A stretch of 64,000 nt of DNA from Sphingomonas folli (GCF_019429525.1 NZ_JAHXZL010000015.1:50400-114399); one strand, 5' to 3'; numbered from the stretch's first letter, positions 21,783 through 31,486 are shown. A program made the numbers and translations. The notes: generated by a model from the sequence alone, not told the origin.

Positions 21783-24700
21783 TCACCATGTCACGTCGAC
21801 GCTCAGCGTGAGGCGGCGACCGAAGTCGTCGACGATCCCGCTGCCGAAGGCGTACGACTGCGCCATCGTCCCCGCCGTCATTTTGTCGAAGACGTTGCGG
21901 ACGTTGAACGTCACGCCGAAGCGCCGCTGCTCACCGAAGCTGTAGCCGATCGAGGCATCGTGCAGGCTGTAGGCCGGCACGCGGATGAAGTCGCGCACCT
22001 CGTTCCGCGCGTCGGTGCCCGCGACCGGCGCGCCGCTCGAGAAATAGCGCGTCCCCTCGTACCAGTTCCACACCCATTGCGCGAAGAAGCCGCCGCGCTC
22101 GACGGACGGACGCAGCTGCGTCCGCCACTTGCTGACGCCGATGCTGCCCGCGCTCTCCTGCGCCAGCGCGAGATCGTTGTCGGGCGCGGAGAGATAGTGG
22201 AACAGCCGGTAGACGTTGCCGTACAGGGCGAGGGCCCCTTCCCCCAGCGGCACGCGATAGTCGAGCGTGGCGTTCGCGGCCTCGACCTGCAGCTTGCCGA
22301 GGTTGATGAAGCCGGTGGTGAAGCCGTTGTCGACCTCGAAGGCGCGCTCCCTGCCAGCCGGGATCCGCCTGAAGAAGTCGCAGGTGTTCGCCCCGATCTC
22401 GCGGCGGTTGTTCGGATAGCCCGGGCTGTCGAGGCAGAGCTGCATCGCCGTGTCGATGTCGCCCGGCGCGATCTGATCGACCAAGCGGACGCGCAGATAG
22501 TCGACGCCCAGCCGCAGCCGTGGCAGCACCGCCGGCGTCAGGATCGCTCCCACCGTCCAGCTGCGGCCGCGTTCGGGGCGGAGCCCGGGCGTGCCGTCGT
22601 ACACGCCGGTGATGGTCGCGCCGGAGGGGACGTAATCGTTGAGGAAGCGGTCCGCGCCGGCGGTGTCGCTGGCCAGGCCGGCGTCGATGACCGCCTTGCG
22701 GCAGTTGGCGAGCCGCAGCGCGGGACGCGTGCCCTGCCCGATCTGGTTCGAGGCGCAGGGATCGGTCGGGGTAGTGAAGGCCGACTGACCCCCGAGGAAC
22801 AGCTCGCTGATATTGGGCTGGCGGATCGATCGCGTGATGTTGCCGCGGAACAGCAGGCCGTCGAACGGCGTCCACGTCCCCGCCAACGACCAGACCCGGT
22901 TCCACTTGCCCTGCTGGTGCTGCACCAGCGTGCCGCCGTCGAGCAGGCTGACGTCGGGCGCGGCACCGCTCTGGCGGACGAAGCGGATCCCGGGATTGAG
23001 CGTCAGACCGCGCAACAGCGGTGCGCCGACATCCTGGCCCAGCAGCGGGACGCTGGTCTCGCCGCCGAACTCGACCGACTGGATATGTCCCTCCGTCGGC
23101 GCCAGCGGCGCCCATCGCAGCGCCCCGTCGTGCGAACGCCGGTCGGTACGATAGTCGAGCCCCTCGCGGCGATATTCGCCGAACAGCGCGTAGCGCAGCG
23201 CGCCGCCGGGCAGGTCGGCCACTGCCCCCGACAGCGTGGCCTGGCCAAAGACCATCTCCGAGCGATTGTGCATCGTCATCGGCGCGGCGACATAGCCGCG
23301 TGCCGCGGCCGACATCCGGCCATAGCCGAAGAGATCGAGCGGCTGGCACGCGGCCACCTGCGCGGCGGTGGCGACGCGCCGCAGCCGTCGCTCGACGTAG
23401 CGGCCGTCCGCGCCTTTCTCGCGCACGATCTCCTCGCCGACCACGCCGCGCGGCGTCCGCCCGACCGCGTCCGCCCCGGCGGTCTGCGCGCGGCAGACGA
23501 TCCTGCCACTGGCGTCGCGCACCGCGTCGGCGGCGAGCGCATATTCCACGTCGAGCAGGCTGTACTGCCGCACCGTCAGATCGTCGCGGCCGTAGCTCAG
23601 CGAGGCATCATAATGTGTCGTCCTACCGAAGGCGGGGAAGGTACCGCGCGCGCCGATGACGGTGCGATAGACGTCGCTGACCGACGTGACCGGACTGTCA
23701 CCCACCAGATCCTGGTTGCGCCGCGACAGCAGGAACCGGTCGGTCACCCCCGCGGCGCGGAGCTGGTCGCGCGCCTGGTCGCTGAGGAACGGGTTGGCGA
23801 GCTGCATCGTCAGCACGGTATATTCGGCGGTGGAGGCCGCGATGCTGTTGACGTTGGCCCCGTTGCGCGGCGCGATCGAGCGCAGGTGCGCATATTGGTT
23901 CTCGGTATAGAGCGTCAGTCCCGTGCCCACGTCATAATGGCCCAGCAGCGTGGCGAGGGCGCGATCCTGCTGGACGTGGAGCGTGACGTATCTCGACGTG
24001 TCGCCGAGCGCGACCGCGTCGCCGCCGATCGCGCCGCCGGTGGTGCTCGGCGTCACCGCCGCGTCGCTGATCACCGCCGGCAGGATCGGCGAGAGGCCGC
24101 CGGCGGCGTCGAAGCGTAGCGGGACCGCCACCCGGGGCAGTGCCCCGCGCGTCGCCGCGTCCGTGTTCGTCTTCGTCAGGAAGCCGCGCGTGAACGTCCC
24201 GAGGAAGGCGTTGATGTCGGCGCCGGGATGCTGCGCGAGATACTCGCGCGGCGTCGGCAGATGGGCCTGGAGCAGGTTGAGCGCGAGCGAGTCGCGCTGC
24301 GCCGCGCTGCCGCCCGCCCCGGCCAGCGCGGGAGCGAAGCGCGCGATCACCGCCGCGTCGAAGGCGTCGCGCGCCGTCGCGCCGGCATCGCTCGCGCGCG
24401 TGCCCGGCAGCGACGCCGGGGCGAAGGCGCAGAAGCCGCTGAGATCGGTCACGCGACAGCCGCTGCCGATGCCGACCGGACGGCCGGGGACGATGTTCAG
24501 GTTGCCCGCGATCGACCACAGGGCCTGCGGGCGATAATGCGGCGACACGTCGAGATCGTTCGGATCGGTGGTGGTAGGCCCCTGATAGGCGGCGGGGAGA
24601 TAGTCGCCGAGATAGCCTGGCGCGGCGAAGCTGAACACCGCGCCGGGGAAGGACTCGAGCAGCGACCCGCCGAGATAGCCCGCGCCCGCGATGTTGTTGG

Positions 24701-25547
24701 GCACGCCGTCGGCGTTGGCCGCGAAGAACGCGCTCCCGCCGCCGCCATCGAGCGAGGGCTGGTACGCCGTGTCGCGCCTGCCCCCGTTGCGGAACGAGGT
24801 CGGCGCGAAATAGCCCGCGCGACGGCCGGCGCGGCGGTCGCCGGTGAGCGCGTCGTCGTGATCATATTCCACTGCCAGCGTGACGTTGCCGCGGCCGCCG
24901 GCGAGATCGCGCCCCGCCACGAGGCTGAGCCGCTGGCGCGCACCGTCGCCGCGCGCGGTCAACCCGCTCAGCGCACCGGCGCTGATGCTCTGGAAATGGT
25001 CCTTGAGCACGATGTTGACCACGCCGGCGACCGCGTCCGAGCCGTAAGCGACCGCGCCGCCGACGGTGACCACGTCGGTGCGCTCGATCAGCGCGGCGGG
25101 CAGCGCGCCGAGATCGACCTGCGAGCCGGTGATATTGCCGGCGACGAACAGCGTCGCGGCGTTGCCCGAGACGTAGCGGCGGCCGTTGAGCAGCGTCAGC
25201 GTGCGGTTCGAGCCGAGCCCGAGCAGGTCGACGTACGACTGGCCGAGGCTCGAGGGCTGGCCACCGTTGGTGCCATAAGGCGAGGCACCGGCCTCGATCA
25301 GCGGCACGTCGGTGAGCGCGTCGAGCACGTTGGTGAAGGCGCGGCGCTGGATCTGCTCGCCGCTGACCTGCGCGCCCGGGATCACGCCCTCATAGGCGGG
25401 CCGGACGATGCGCGAGCCGGTGACCACCACGTCCCTGGCGGGCTCGTCCACCGCGGGCGTGTCGGGCGCGGCCTGCGCCCGCGCGATCGCCGGTACCATC
25501 GCGCCGCCCACCAGCGCGGTCGCGGCCAGTAACGTCACTCTCCTCAT
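21783..25547 (-). CDS. TonB-dependent outer-membrane receptor
   Basis: A 1254-residue receptor, longer than average. It has a Sec signal (VTLLAATALVGGAMVPAIARA), a TonB box-like DVVVTGSRI near residues 41-49, a plug domain (GEQIQRRAFTNVLDALTDVP, LLNGRRYVS, VAYGSDAVAGVVNIVLK) and a long beta-barrel ending DDFGRRLTLSVDVTW with the C-terminal aromatic. The barrel contains several cysteines (CRVTDLSGFC, CRAQTAG, DPCASNQ, LANCRK), seen in sphingomonad receptors for large substrates. ATG 25547 was chosen since the signal peptide begins there. No SusD-like protein or enzyme cluster is attached, so the substrate is unknown. It needs TonB-ExbBD; a TonB-like gene lies at 36042. Confidence 0.93.
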   Translation of the reverse strand: MRRVTLLAATALVGGAMVPAIARAQAAPDTPAVDEPARDVVVTGSRIVRPAYEGVIPGAQVSGEQIQRRAFTNVLDALTDVPLIEAGASPYGTNGGQPSSLGQSYVDLLGLGSNRTLTLLNGRRYVSGNAATLFVAGNITGSQVDLGALPAALIERTDVVTVGGAVAYGSDAVAGVVNIVLKDHFQSISAGALSGLTARGDGARQRLSLVAGRDLAGGRGNVTLAVEYDHDDALTGDRRAGRRAGYFAPTSFRNGGRRDTAYQPSLDGGGGSAFFAANADGVPNNIAGAGYLGGSLLESFPGAVFSFAAPGYLGDYLPAAYQGPTTTDPNDLDVSPHYRPQALWSIAGNLNIVPGRPVGIGSGCRVTDLSGFCAFAPASLPGTRASDAGATARDAFDAAVIARFAPALAGAGGSAAQRDSLALNLLQAHLPTPREYLAQHPGADINAFLGTFTRGFLTKTNTDAATRGALPRVAVPLRFDAAGGLSPILPAVISDAAVTPSTTGGAIGGDAVALGDTSRYVTLHVQQDRALATLLGHYDVGTGLTLYTENQYAHLRSIAPRNGANVNSIAASTAEYTVLTMQLANPFLSDQARDQLRAAGVTDRFLLSRRNQDLVGDSPVTSVSDVYRTVIGARGTFPAFGRTTHYDASLSYGRDDLTVRQYSLLDVEYALAADAVRDASGRIVCRAQTAGADAVGRTPRGVVGEEIVREKGADGRYVERRLRRVATAAQVAACQPLDLFGYGRMSAAARGYVAAPMTMHNRSEMVFGQATLSGAVADLPGGALRYALFGEYRREGLDYRTDRRSHDGALRWAPLAPTEGHIQSVEFGGETSVPLLGQDVGAPLLRGLTLNPGIRFVRQSGAAPDVSLLDGGTLVQHQQGKWNRVWSLAGTWTPFDGLLFRGNITRSIRQPNISELFLGGQSAFTTPTDPCASNQIGQGTRPALRLANCRKAVIDAGLASDTAGADRFLNDYVPSGATITGVYDGTPGLRPERGRSWTVGAILTPAVLPRLRLGVDYLRVRLVDQIAPGDIDTAMQLCLDSPGYPNNRREIGANTCDFFRRIPAGRERAFEVDNGFTTGFINLGKLQVEAANATLDYRVPLGEGALALYGNVYRLFHYLSAPDNDLALAQESAGSIGVSKWRTQLRPSVERGGFFAQWVWNWYEGTRYFSSGAPVAGTDARNEVRDFIRVPAYSLHDASIGYSFGEQRRFGVTFNVRNVFDKMTAGTMAQSYAFGSGIVDDFGRRLTLSVDVTW

Positions 25548-25606
25548 GCCTCGCCCCCTCGTGCGGCCGCCATCGGCCGGAGAGCGAGACTGCGACGTGC
25601 AATAAA

Positions 25607-25650
25607 AACGCCGCAACTCTGTTACCCGGAAGCAACAGAATCACGGCGTT
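25607..25650 (-). terminator. likely terminator of the tol-pal transcript
   Basis: Read on the minus strand, AACGCCG (25650-25644) pairs with CGGCGTT (25613-25607), with an inner CTGTT/AACAG pair (25638-25634 and 25623-25619), and the stem is followed by TTTATT. This is a fair rho-independent terminator downstream of pal, lying 60 bases before the TonB-receptor ATG. It could also act as an attenuator for the receptor gene. Confidence 0.55.
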
Positions 25651-25666
25651 AGACTTCTCAGTAACT

Positions 25667-25717
25667 TACCGGCAGGGCGCCGGTAGGCTCACCGCATTGG
25701 GTGACACATTGCGGTGA
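25667..25717. promoter_or_regulatory. two further hairpins between pal and the TonB receptor
   Basis: TACCGGC-AGGGC-GCCGGTA (25667-25685) is a perfect 7-bp stem with a 5-base loop, and TCACCGCA (25689-25696) pairs with TGCGGTGA (25710-25717). With the terminator-like stem next to them, three palindromes are stacked in 111 bases. Their role (operator, leader structure, or decayed repeat) is not clear. Confidence 0.45.
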
Positions 25718-25759
25718 TCACGCGCTCGCGCTCACCACGACGGGTCACCCCCGCCCCGC

Positions 25760-26278
25760 TCAGCCCACCACGACGGTGACCGCGCGGCGGTTCTGCGCCC
25801 AGCTCTCCTCGTCCGAGCCGAGCGCGACCGGGCGCTCCTTGCCGTAGCTGATCGTGGTGATCCGCCCCGGCGCGATGCCGCGCGCGACGAGATAGTTCTT
25901 CGCCGCGTTGGCGCGGCGGTCGCCCAGCGCGAGATTATACTCGCGCGTGCCGCGCTCGTCGGCATGGCCCTCCACCGTGATGCGCACGTTGGGATAACGC
26001 GTCAGCCACGCCGCCTGGCTGTCGAGGATGCCGCGCGCGGTGCCGTCGATGTCATACATGTCGAGCCCGAACAGCACCGTGTCGCTCTGCGCCGAGCGCT
26101 TGAAATCGGCCGCCGAGCCCGGCGTGATCCCGCCGTTGGGATCGGTCGCGCCGGTCGACGGCGGCGCCTCGGGCGCGCCGCCGGGCGCGGGCGGCAGCAC
26201 GTCGGGGCGCTTCTTCGAGCAGGCCGCGGTGGCGACCAGCGCGGTCGCCATCAACAGGGTGGTCGTCAGTCGTGCCAT
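25760..26278 (-). CDS. pal: peptidoglycan-associated lipoprotein Pal
   Basis: A 172-residue Pal. The lipobox is VATAAC with Cys at residue 20, then a Pro/Gly-rich linker and an OmpA-like domain from about residue 68. NVRITVEGHADERGTREYNL is the diaminopimelate-binding motif and ALGDRRANAAKNYLVARG the following helix. Pal anchors the outer membrane to peptidoglycan and is recycled by the Tol machine at the division site. It is the last gene of the ybgC-tolQ-tolR-tolA-tolB-pal operon; cpoB, which often follows, is absent and a TonB receptor comes instead. Confidence 0.96.
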   Translation of the reverse strand: MARLTTTLLMATALVATAACSKKRPDVLPPAPGGAPEAPPSTGATDPNGGITPGSAADFKRSAQSDTVLFGLDMYDIDGTARGILDSQAAWLTRYPNVRITVEGHADERGTREYNLALGDRRANAAKNYLVARGIAPGRITTISYGKERPVALGSDEESWAQNRRAVTVVVG

Positions 26279-26346
26279 CGCATGTTCTCCCGTGTTCGCC
26301 GATATCGTGGTTGTCGTGTCTCAGCGACGAGTGTCGCCGCTTCCGC

Positions 26347-27972
26347 TCACGGGCGCAATGGCCCCCAGGCGGGGTCCGAGCCGTCGAGCGGGGTGGGCAC
26401 GCGGCGCTCGTTGACGCCCGTCAGGTCGACCGACCACAGGTCGGCCTTGCCCGCGTTGCCGCGGCCCTGGCGGAAGAACATCAGCACGCGGCCGTTGGGG
26501 CTCCACGACGGGCCCTCGTCCTGCCAGCTGTTGGTCAGCAGCTTCTCGCCCGATCCGCTCGGGCTCATGATGCCGATGCGGAACGCGCCCTGGATCTTGG
26601 TGAAGGCGATCAGGTCGCCGCGCGGGCTCCACACCGGCGTGGCGTAGCGCCCGCCGCCGAAGCTGATGCGCTGCTGGTTCGATCCGTCCGCGTTCATCAC
26701 GTAGATCTGCTGCCCGCCCGAGCGGTCGCTCTCGAACACGATCCTCGACCCGTCGGGCGAGTAGCTGCCGCCGGTGTCGATGCCCGGCGCGTTGGTCAGC
26801 CGCTGCGGCGTGCCGCCCGCCGCCGAGACGCGGTACAGGTCGGTGTTGCCCGCCTGCGCCATCGAGAACAGGATGTAGCGCCCGTCCGGCGAGAAGCGCG
26901 GCGCGAAGGTGGTGGCGACGTTCTGCACCACCAGCCGCTGCCGCCCCGAGCCGAGCTCGTAGATGTAGATGGCGGGCGTCCTCCCCACGTAGCTCATATA
27001 GACGATCGACTGCTGGTTGGGCGCGAAGCGCGGCGTCAGCACGATCGAGGAGCCCGCGGTGAGGAAGCGGCTGTTGGCGCCGTCCTGGTCCATGATCGCG
27101 AGCCGCTTGATGCGGTTGGCCTTGGGCCCGGTCTCGCTGACATAGACGACGCGGCTGTCGAAATAGGCGCCCTCCCCGGTGAGGCGGGTGTAGACCATGT
27201 CGGCGCATTTGTGCGCGGCGCGGCGCCAGTCCGACGGCGGCACGACGAAGCCCTGGCGCGTCAGCTCGGTGCGCGCCGAGACGTCGTAGAGGTAGCAGCC
27301 GACCGTCAGCGTGCCGTCCCCGTTGGCGCGGATATAGCCCTGCACCAGTGCCTGCGCGCCCGAGCCGCCCCAATAGTCATAGGCGGGCGCGGTCACCTCG
27401 GGGAAGGCGATCGCGCGCGTGGCGCCCGACGCCAGCGGGTTGAACAGCCCCGAGTTGCGCAGGTCGTTGGCGACGATCTCGCTGAGCTGGCGGCCGAGCC
27501 GGTCGGTCGGGCCGGCGGGAGTCTGCACCACCGACTGGGTCGGCATCGGCGGGATCGCGATCGGCATCGGCGCCGAGATGCCGCCGGTGACGTCCACCTC
27601 GAGCGGCGGCGGGGTCTGGCCCGCGGGCGCGGCGCCGGGCTGCTGCGCGGGCGCTGGTGCCGCGGGGGTGCCGGCGGGCGGGACGAGCTGCGCCGCGGCG
27701 GGGGTGGCGAGGAGGGTGAGCGCGGAGGCGAGGAGCGCGGTGAGGCTGGCGCGGGCGGCGGCGCGCGAGCTCAGTCGACCCTCACTGCCACCCCGGCGAA
27801 CGCCGGGGTCCAGGTGGGAAGGCCCTCGTGATCCTCGCGAGACGTCCCCCAACTGGACCCCGGCGTCCGCCGGGGTGGAGCCTTCGGGGACCACACCTGG
27901 CGAGGTGACGGCCGAAGAGGAGGTCACCGGGCCGAAGCCCAGTGCCGAGGTACCGCAGAGTCGGATTCGCAT
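26347..27972 (-). CDS. tolB: Tol-Pal translocation protein TolB, with abnormal N-terminal extension
   Basis: A periplasmic TolB: an N-terminal domain (LSEIVANDLRNSGLFNPLA) and a six-bladed beta-propeller of repeats such as TPRFAPNQQSIVYMSYV, APRFSPDGRYILFSM and SPDGSRIVFESDRSGGQQIY. The most plausible ATG (27972) overlaps the tolA stop (TGATG), but it puts about 75 residues before the apparent signal segment SLTALLASALTLLATPAAAQ. Those residues (STPADAGVQLG...LDPGVRRGG) are the translation of a paired palindromic repeat at 27788-27877. No ATG, GTG or TTG follows the repeat; the only option is CTG in frame (RLSSRAAAR). So either the signal peptide has a very long n-region or translation begins at a rare codon. 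The total is 541 residues against about 430-450 usual. Confidence 0.88.
   Translation of the reverse strand: MRIRLCGTSALGFGPVTSSSAVTSPGVVPEGSTPADAGVQLGDVSRGSRGPSHLDPGVRRGGSEGRLSSRAAARASLTALLASALTLLATPAAAQLVPPAGTPAAPAPAQQPGAAPAGQTPPPLEVDVTGGISAPMPIAIPPMPTQSVVQTPAGPTDRLGRQLSEIVANDLRNSGLFNPLASGATRAIAFPEVTAPAYDYWGGSGAQALVQGYIRANGDGTLTVGCYLYDVSARTELTRQGFVVPPSDWRRAAHKCADMVYTRLTGEGAYFDSRVVYVSETGPKANRIKRLAIMDQDGANSRFLTAGSSIVLTPRFAPNQQSIVYMSYVGRTPAIYIYELGSGRQRLVVQNVATTFAPRFSPDGRYILFSMAQAGNTDLYRVSAAGGTPQRLTNAPGIDTGGSYSPDGSRIVFESDRSGGQQIYVMNADGSNQQRISFGGGRYATPVWSPRGDLIAFTKIQGAFRIGIMSPSGSGEKLLTNSWQDEGPSWSPNGRVLMFFRQGRGNAGKADLWSVDLTGVNERRVPTPLDGSDPAWGPLRP
27788..27877. repeat. paired palindromic repeat, family B, copy 1, inside the tolB 5' end
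   Basis: The left arm (CCACCCCGGCGAACGCCGGG onward) contains a perfect 8-bp hairpin CCCCGGCG-AA-CGCCGGGG, and the right arm (ACTGGACCCCGGCGTCCGCC...GGTGG) is its reverse complement with small changes. The same unit is found between nagZ and scpA (33633-33729). It lies within the only open route from tolA into tolB and keeps the frame open. Confidence 0.8.
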
Positions 27973-28953
27973 CACCGCAGCTTCCAATTGTAGTTGATGT
28001 TGCTCCACCCCCCGTTGGCGGTGGCGTAATATTCGGCCGGCAGCTTGAGCGGCGAACAGCCCTTGAACGCGGCGACGCCGAGATCGACCACGCGCCGCGC
28101 GTAGCGCTGGTTGTCGCCGTCCACCCCGGTCTGCTTCACCACCGTCGGCACCGCCGCCAGCGTGCCGTCGCGGTTGAGCCGCAGGTTGAGCGTGGTGACG
28201 ATCTGGTTGGCGCCGGGGCCGGGATCCACCTGGCGGTCGGCGCAGGGCTGGATCTGGCGCGCGATCGCCTGCTGGATCCCCGCCAGCGCGCGCGCGTCGA
28301 CCCGCGCCGCGGAGGGCGGCGCGTCGCTCTCCCTGGCGCTGCTCTTCTCCGCGGTGAGGCCCTTGAGGAAGTCGCTGCCGAGCCGGCCGCCCTTGGCGCG
28401 CTCGGCCTTGGCGGTCTCGGTCTTGCCCTCGCCCTTGGCCGCGGCGGCGGGCGCCTTAGCCTTGCTCGGCGCGCTCGCGGCGCTCTGCTGCTTGGTCGGC
28501 GCGGCCTTGCTCGGCGCCTTCTCCGCGGCCGGGGCGGGCTTGGGCCTGGGCTGCGGCCTCGGCTCGGGCCGGGGCGCGGGCGCCGGCTTGGGCGGCGCTG
28601 GTTTGGGCGGGGCGGGCTTGGGCGGCGCGGGCTTCGGCTCCGGCCTGGGTTCGGGACGCGGCTCGGGGACCGGCGCGGGCGCGGGCACCGGCGCGGGCGG
28701 CGCCGCGGCGGGCGGGGGCGAGTCGACCGGCTCGCCCGCCTCGGGCGACACGCGCTGCGACGGCGGCTCGGTCGCCGCGGGCGCGGCGGCCTCGAGCGCG
28801 ACGTCCTGCACGAGGCTCACCTCGACCGGGTTCTGCTTCAGCTTGATCGGGTTGGGCGTGTCGAGGAAGCCGACCGACAGCAGGCCGAAGAGCAGGATGT
28901 GCCCGGCCGCCGCGACTCCCAGCCCGATCTTCTCGGCGCGCTCCACGTCCGCG

Positions 28954-28964
<11 letters not shown>
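27972..28964 (-). CDS. tolA: TolA-like protein
   Basis: A 330-residue TolA: a short cytoplasmic start, one membrane helix (GLGVAAAGHILLFGLLSVGFL, about residues 14-34), a long Pro/Ala/Lys-rich arm with PKPAPPKPAPPKPAP-type repeats, and a C-terminal domain with two cysteines (QPCADRQ, KGCSPL) typical of alphaproteobacterial TolA or TonB ends. TolA spans the periplasm and couples the inner-membrane motor to Pal and TolB. GTG at 28964 overlaps the end of tolR by 11 bases. The arm's composition probably varies quickly. The tail LPAEYYATANGGWSNINYNW is characteristic. Confidence 0.9.
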
Positions 28965-29385
<421 letters not shown>

Positions 29386-29395
29386 GGCGCGGCCC

Positions 29396-30088
29396 TCAGC
29401 GCTCGCCGTCGAGCTGGCGCGACAGCGTGGCGTGGAAGCCGTCGGCGAAGCGGTTGAGCCGCGCCTCGATGCGGTTGATCGCGTGGCCGAAGCGGTTGTA
29501 CGCGATCACCGCGGGGATCGCCGCGAACAGCCCGATCGCGGTGGCGAACAAGGCCTCGGCGATGCCCGGCGCCACCACCGAGAGGCTGGTGTTCTGCTGG
29601 CTGGCGATCGCGGTGAAGCTGCGCATGATGCCCCACACCGTGCCGAACAGCCCGACGAACGGCGCCACCGCGCCGACCGTGGCGAGCACGTTGAGCCGGT
29701 CCGAGATGTCGTCGATCTCCTTGGCCACCGCGGCGCCCATCACGGTGCCCAGCCGCTCGCGCGTGCCGTCGCGGTCGATCGCGTTGCCGTTGGTCGAGCG
29801 GCGCCACTCGGTGACGCCCGCGGCGAGCACGCGCGCCGAGGGCAGGTTGGTCTGGCCGTTGGCCTTGTAGAAGGCGTCGATGTCGTCGGCCTTCCAGAAG
29901 TCGCGCTCGAATTGCGCGCTCTTCCTCTTGGTGCGGCCCAGCTTGAGCCAGAAGCCGATGATGATCGCCCAGGTCCACACGCTGGCGAGCAGCAGGCCCA
30001 GCATCACGCCCTTCACCACCCAATCGGCCTGGAGGAACAGCGCGATCGGCGACAGCGTCGCGGCGTCGGTCTGCAAGATCGGATTCAA
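29396..30088 (-). CDS. tolQ: TolQ/ExbB-family motor subunit
   Basis: A 230-residue TolQ with three membrane segments: LFLQADWVVKGVMLGLLLASVWTWAII (in two parts), TVGAVAPFVGLFGTVWGIM, and IAEALFATAIGLFAAIPAVIAYN. The last two carry the conserved Thr and Gly-rich stretches lining the channel. The likely start is TTG at 30088, overlapping the ybgC stop as TTGA; there is no ATG or GTG near it, and the sequence MNPILQTDAATLSP fits the family start. A rare TTG start with a coupled junction may keep expression in step with ybgC. Confidence 0.94.
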   Translation of the reverse strand: MNPILQTDAATLSPIALFLQADWVVKGVMLGLLLASVWTWAIIIGFWLKLGRTKRKSAQFERDFWKADDIDAFYKANGQTNLPSARVLAAGVTEWRRSTNGNAIDRDGTRERLGTVMGAAVAKEIDDISDRLNVLATVGAVAPFVGLFGTVWGIMRSFTAIASQQNTSLSVVAPGIAEALFATAIGLFAAIPAVIAYNRFGHAINRIEARLNRFADGFHATLSRQLDGER

Positions 30089-30570
30089 GGCGTCTCTTCC
30101 CCTGTGGTGTCCGCCGCGGCGGTGGCGGCGAGGCGGCGGAACTGCTCGAGCCAGGCCGCCGGCTGGCGCCGCGGCCGACCGTCGGTGCCGACCAGTGCCG
30201 CGGTGACCTCCGCCCGCGCCAGCATTTCCGTGCCGCGCCTGACTGTCTGATGAATGACCACGCTGGCGGCGCGCGCCTGCGCGACAATGCTCTCGACCAG
30301 CAGCGCGTCGCCGAGCCGCGCCGGCGCGGCGTAGCGGATGCGCAGGTCGGCGATGGCATAGGCGCCGCCGCCCGCCTCGAAGTGCGCGCGCTGGTCGATC
30401 CCCGCCGCCCTTAGCATGTCCGAGCGGGCGCGCTCCATGTAGCGCAGGTAGTTGGCGTGATAGACGACGCCCGACAGATCCGTGTCCTCGAAATAGACGC
30501 GCAGCGGGAAGAGGTGCACCCTCCCCGCGAACCGCCCCTCCGCTGGCTGATCCTGGCCGCCCGCCGTCAT
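30085..30570 (-). CDS. ybgC: tol-pal-associated acyl-CoA thioesterase YbgC
   Basis: A 161-residue hotdog-fold thioesterase. PLRVYFEDTDLSGVVYHANYLRYMERAR contains the active-site Asp of the 4-hydroxybenzoyl-CoA thioesterase class in DTDLSGVVYHANY. ATG at 30570 gives the family length; the frame upstream to 30633 adds residues that look random. YbgC acts on acyl-CoA or acyl-ACP at the inner membrane and heads the tol-pal operon in most proteobacteria. Its stop overlaps tolQ. Confidence 0.93.
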   Translation of the reverse strand: MTAGGQDQPAEGRFAGRVHLFPLRVYFEDTDLSGVVYHANYLRYMERARSDMLRAAGIDQRAHFEAGGGAYAIADLRIRYAAPARLGDALLVESIVAQARAASVVIHQTVRRGTEMLARAEVTAALVGTDGRPRRQPAAWLEQFRRLAATAAADTTGEETP

Positions 30571-30706
30571 GGCTAGGGCTGGTAACCGATGCGCCGGGGG
30601 GTGGGAACCCCGCTTGGCGGCGACGTGGGTCACCGCGGTGTCGCGGTCCCCTACGCCTCCCTCCCCGGCGGGTACCGCGCCCGGGCGGGGCGGCGGGCGA
30701 GCGGCG

Positions 30707-31486
30707 CTATTCCGCCTCGACCGCCGCGGCGGTCTCGCGCGCGCGCTTGCGCTCGGTGAACCAGATGCCGACGATCGCCAACTCGTAGAGGATCACCAGC
30801 GGGATCGCGAGCAGCAGCTGCGAGCCGACGTCGGGCGGCGTCAGCACCGCCGCGATCGCGAAGGCGCCGACGATGGCGTAGCGCCGCGCGCCGATCAGCT
30901 GCTTGCGCGTCACGATCCCGGCGCGCTCGAGCAGCATCAGCAGCACCGGCAGCAGGAAGGCGGCACCGAAGCCGAACAGGAACTGCATGACGAAGCTGAG
31001 ATAATAGCCCATCGCCGGCAGCGCCTGCTGGTGCACCCCGCCGACGTCGCCGGAGAAGCCGAGCAGGAAGTGCAGCGCCATCGGGATGGCGACGTAATAG
31101 GCCATCGACGCGCCGAGCAGGAACAGCACCGGCGTCGCCAGCAGGAACGGCAGCAGCGCGCGCTTCTCCTTGCGGTACAGGCCGGGCGCGATGAACTGCC
31201 ACAGCTGCATCGCGATCACCGGGAAGGAGATCATCGTCGCGGCGAAGAACGCCACCTTCACCTGGACGAAGAAGGCCTCGAACAGCTGCGTGTAGATCAG
31301 CGTCTTCTGCCCCGCGCCCAGCAGCGGCTGGACGAGGAAGGCGAAGATGTCCTCGGCGAAATACCAGCACACCGCGAACGACAGCACCACCGCGGCGATG
31401 CAGTAGAGCAGGCGGCGGCGCAGCTCGAGCAGATGGTCGAGCAGCGGCGCGCGGCTGTCTTCGAGCTCGTCGACGACCTCGCTCAC
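30707..31486 (-). CDS. tatC: Sec-independent translocase subunit TatC
   Basis: A 259-residue TatC with six membrane segments. The N-terminal PLLDHLLELRRRLLYC is the signal-recognition motif that binds the twin-arginine, and FLVQPLL, LFEAFFVQVKVAFF and the LLPFLLATPVLFLLGASMAY stretch are standard. TatC is the receptor for folded Tat substrates. GTG 31486 overlaps the tatB stop (GTGA). One protein in the window, the YkuD_2-type product at 37604, carries a good Tat motif. Confidence 0.95.
   Translation of the reverse strand: MSEVVDELEDSRAPLLDHLLELRRRLLYCIAAVVLSFAVCWYFAEDIFAFLVQPLLGAGQKTLIYTQLFEAFFVQVKVAFFAATMISFPVIAMQLWQFIAPGLYRKEKRALLPFLLATPVLFLLGASMAYYVAIPMALHFLLGFSGDVGGVHQQALPAMGYYLSFVMQFLFGFGAAFLLPVLLMLLERAGIVTRKQLIGARRYAIVGAFAIAAVLTPPDVGSQLLLAIPLVILYELAIVGIWFTERKRARETAAAVEAE

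Noticed and set aside
21960..24119. 719-residue plus-strand frame opposite the TonB receptor
   Set aside because: Its composition (Arg, Ala, Val, His rich) is typical of the antisense of a GC-rich coding sequence; the receptor on the other strand has clear plug and barrel motifs.
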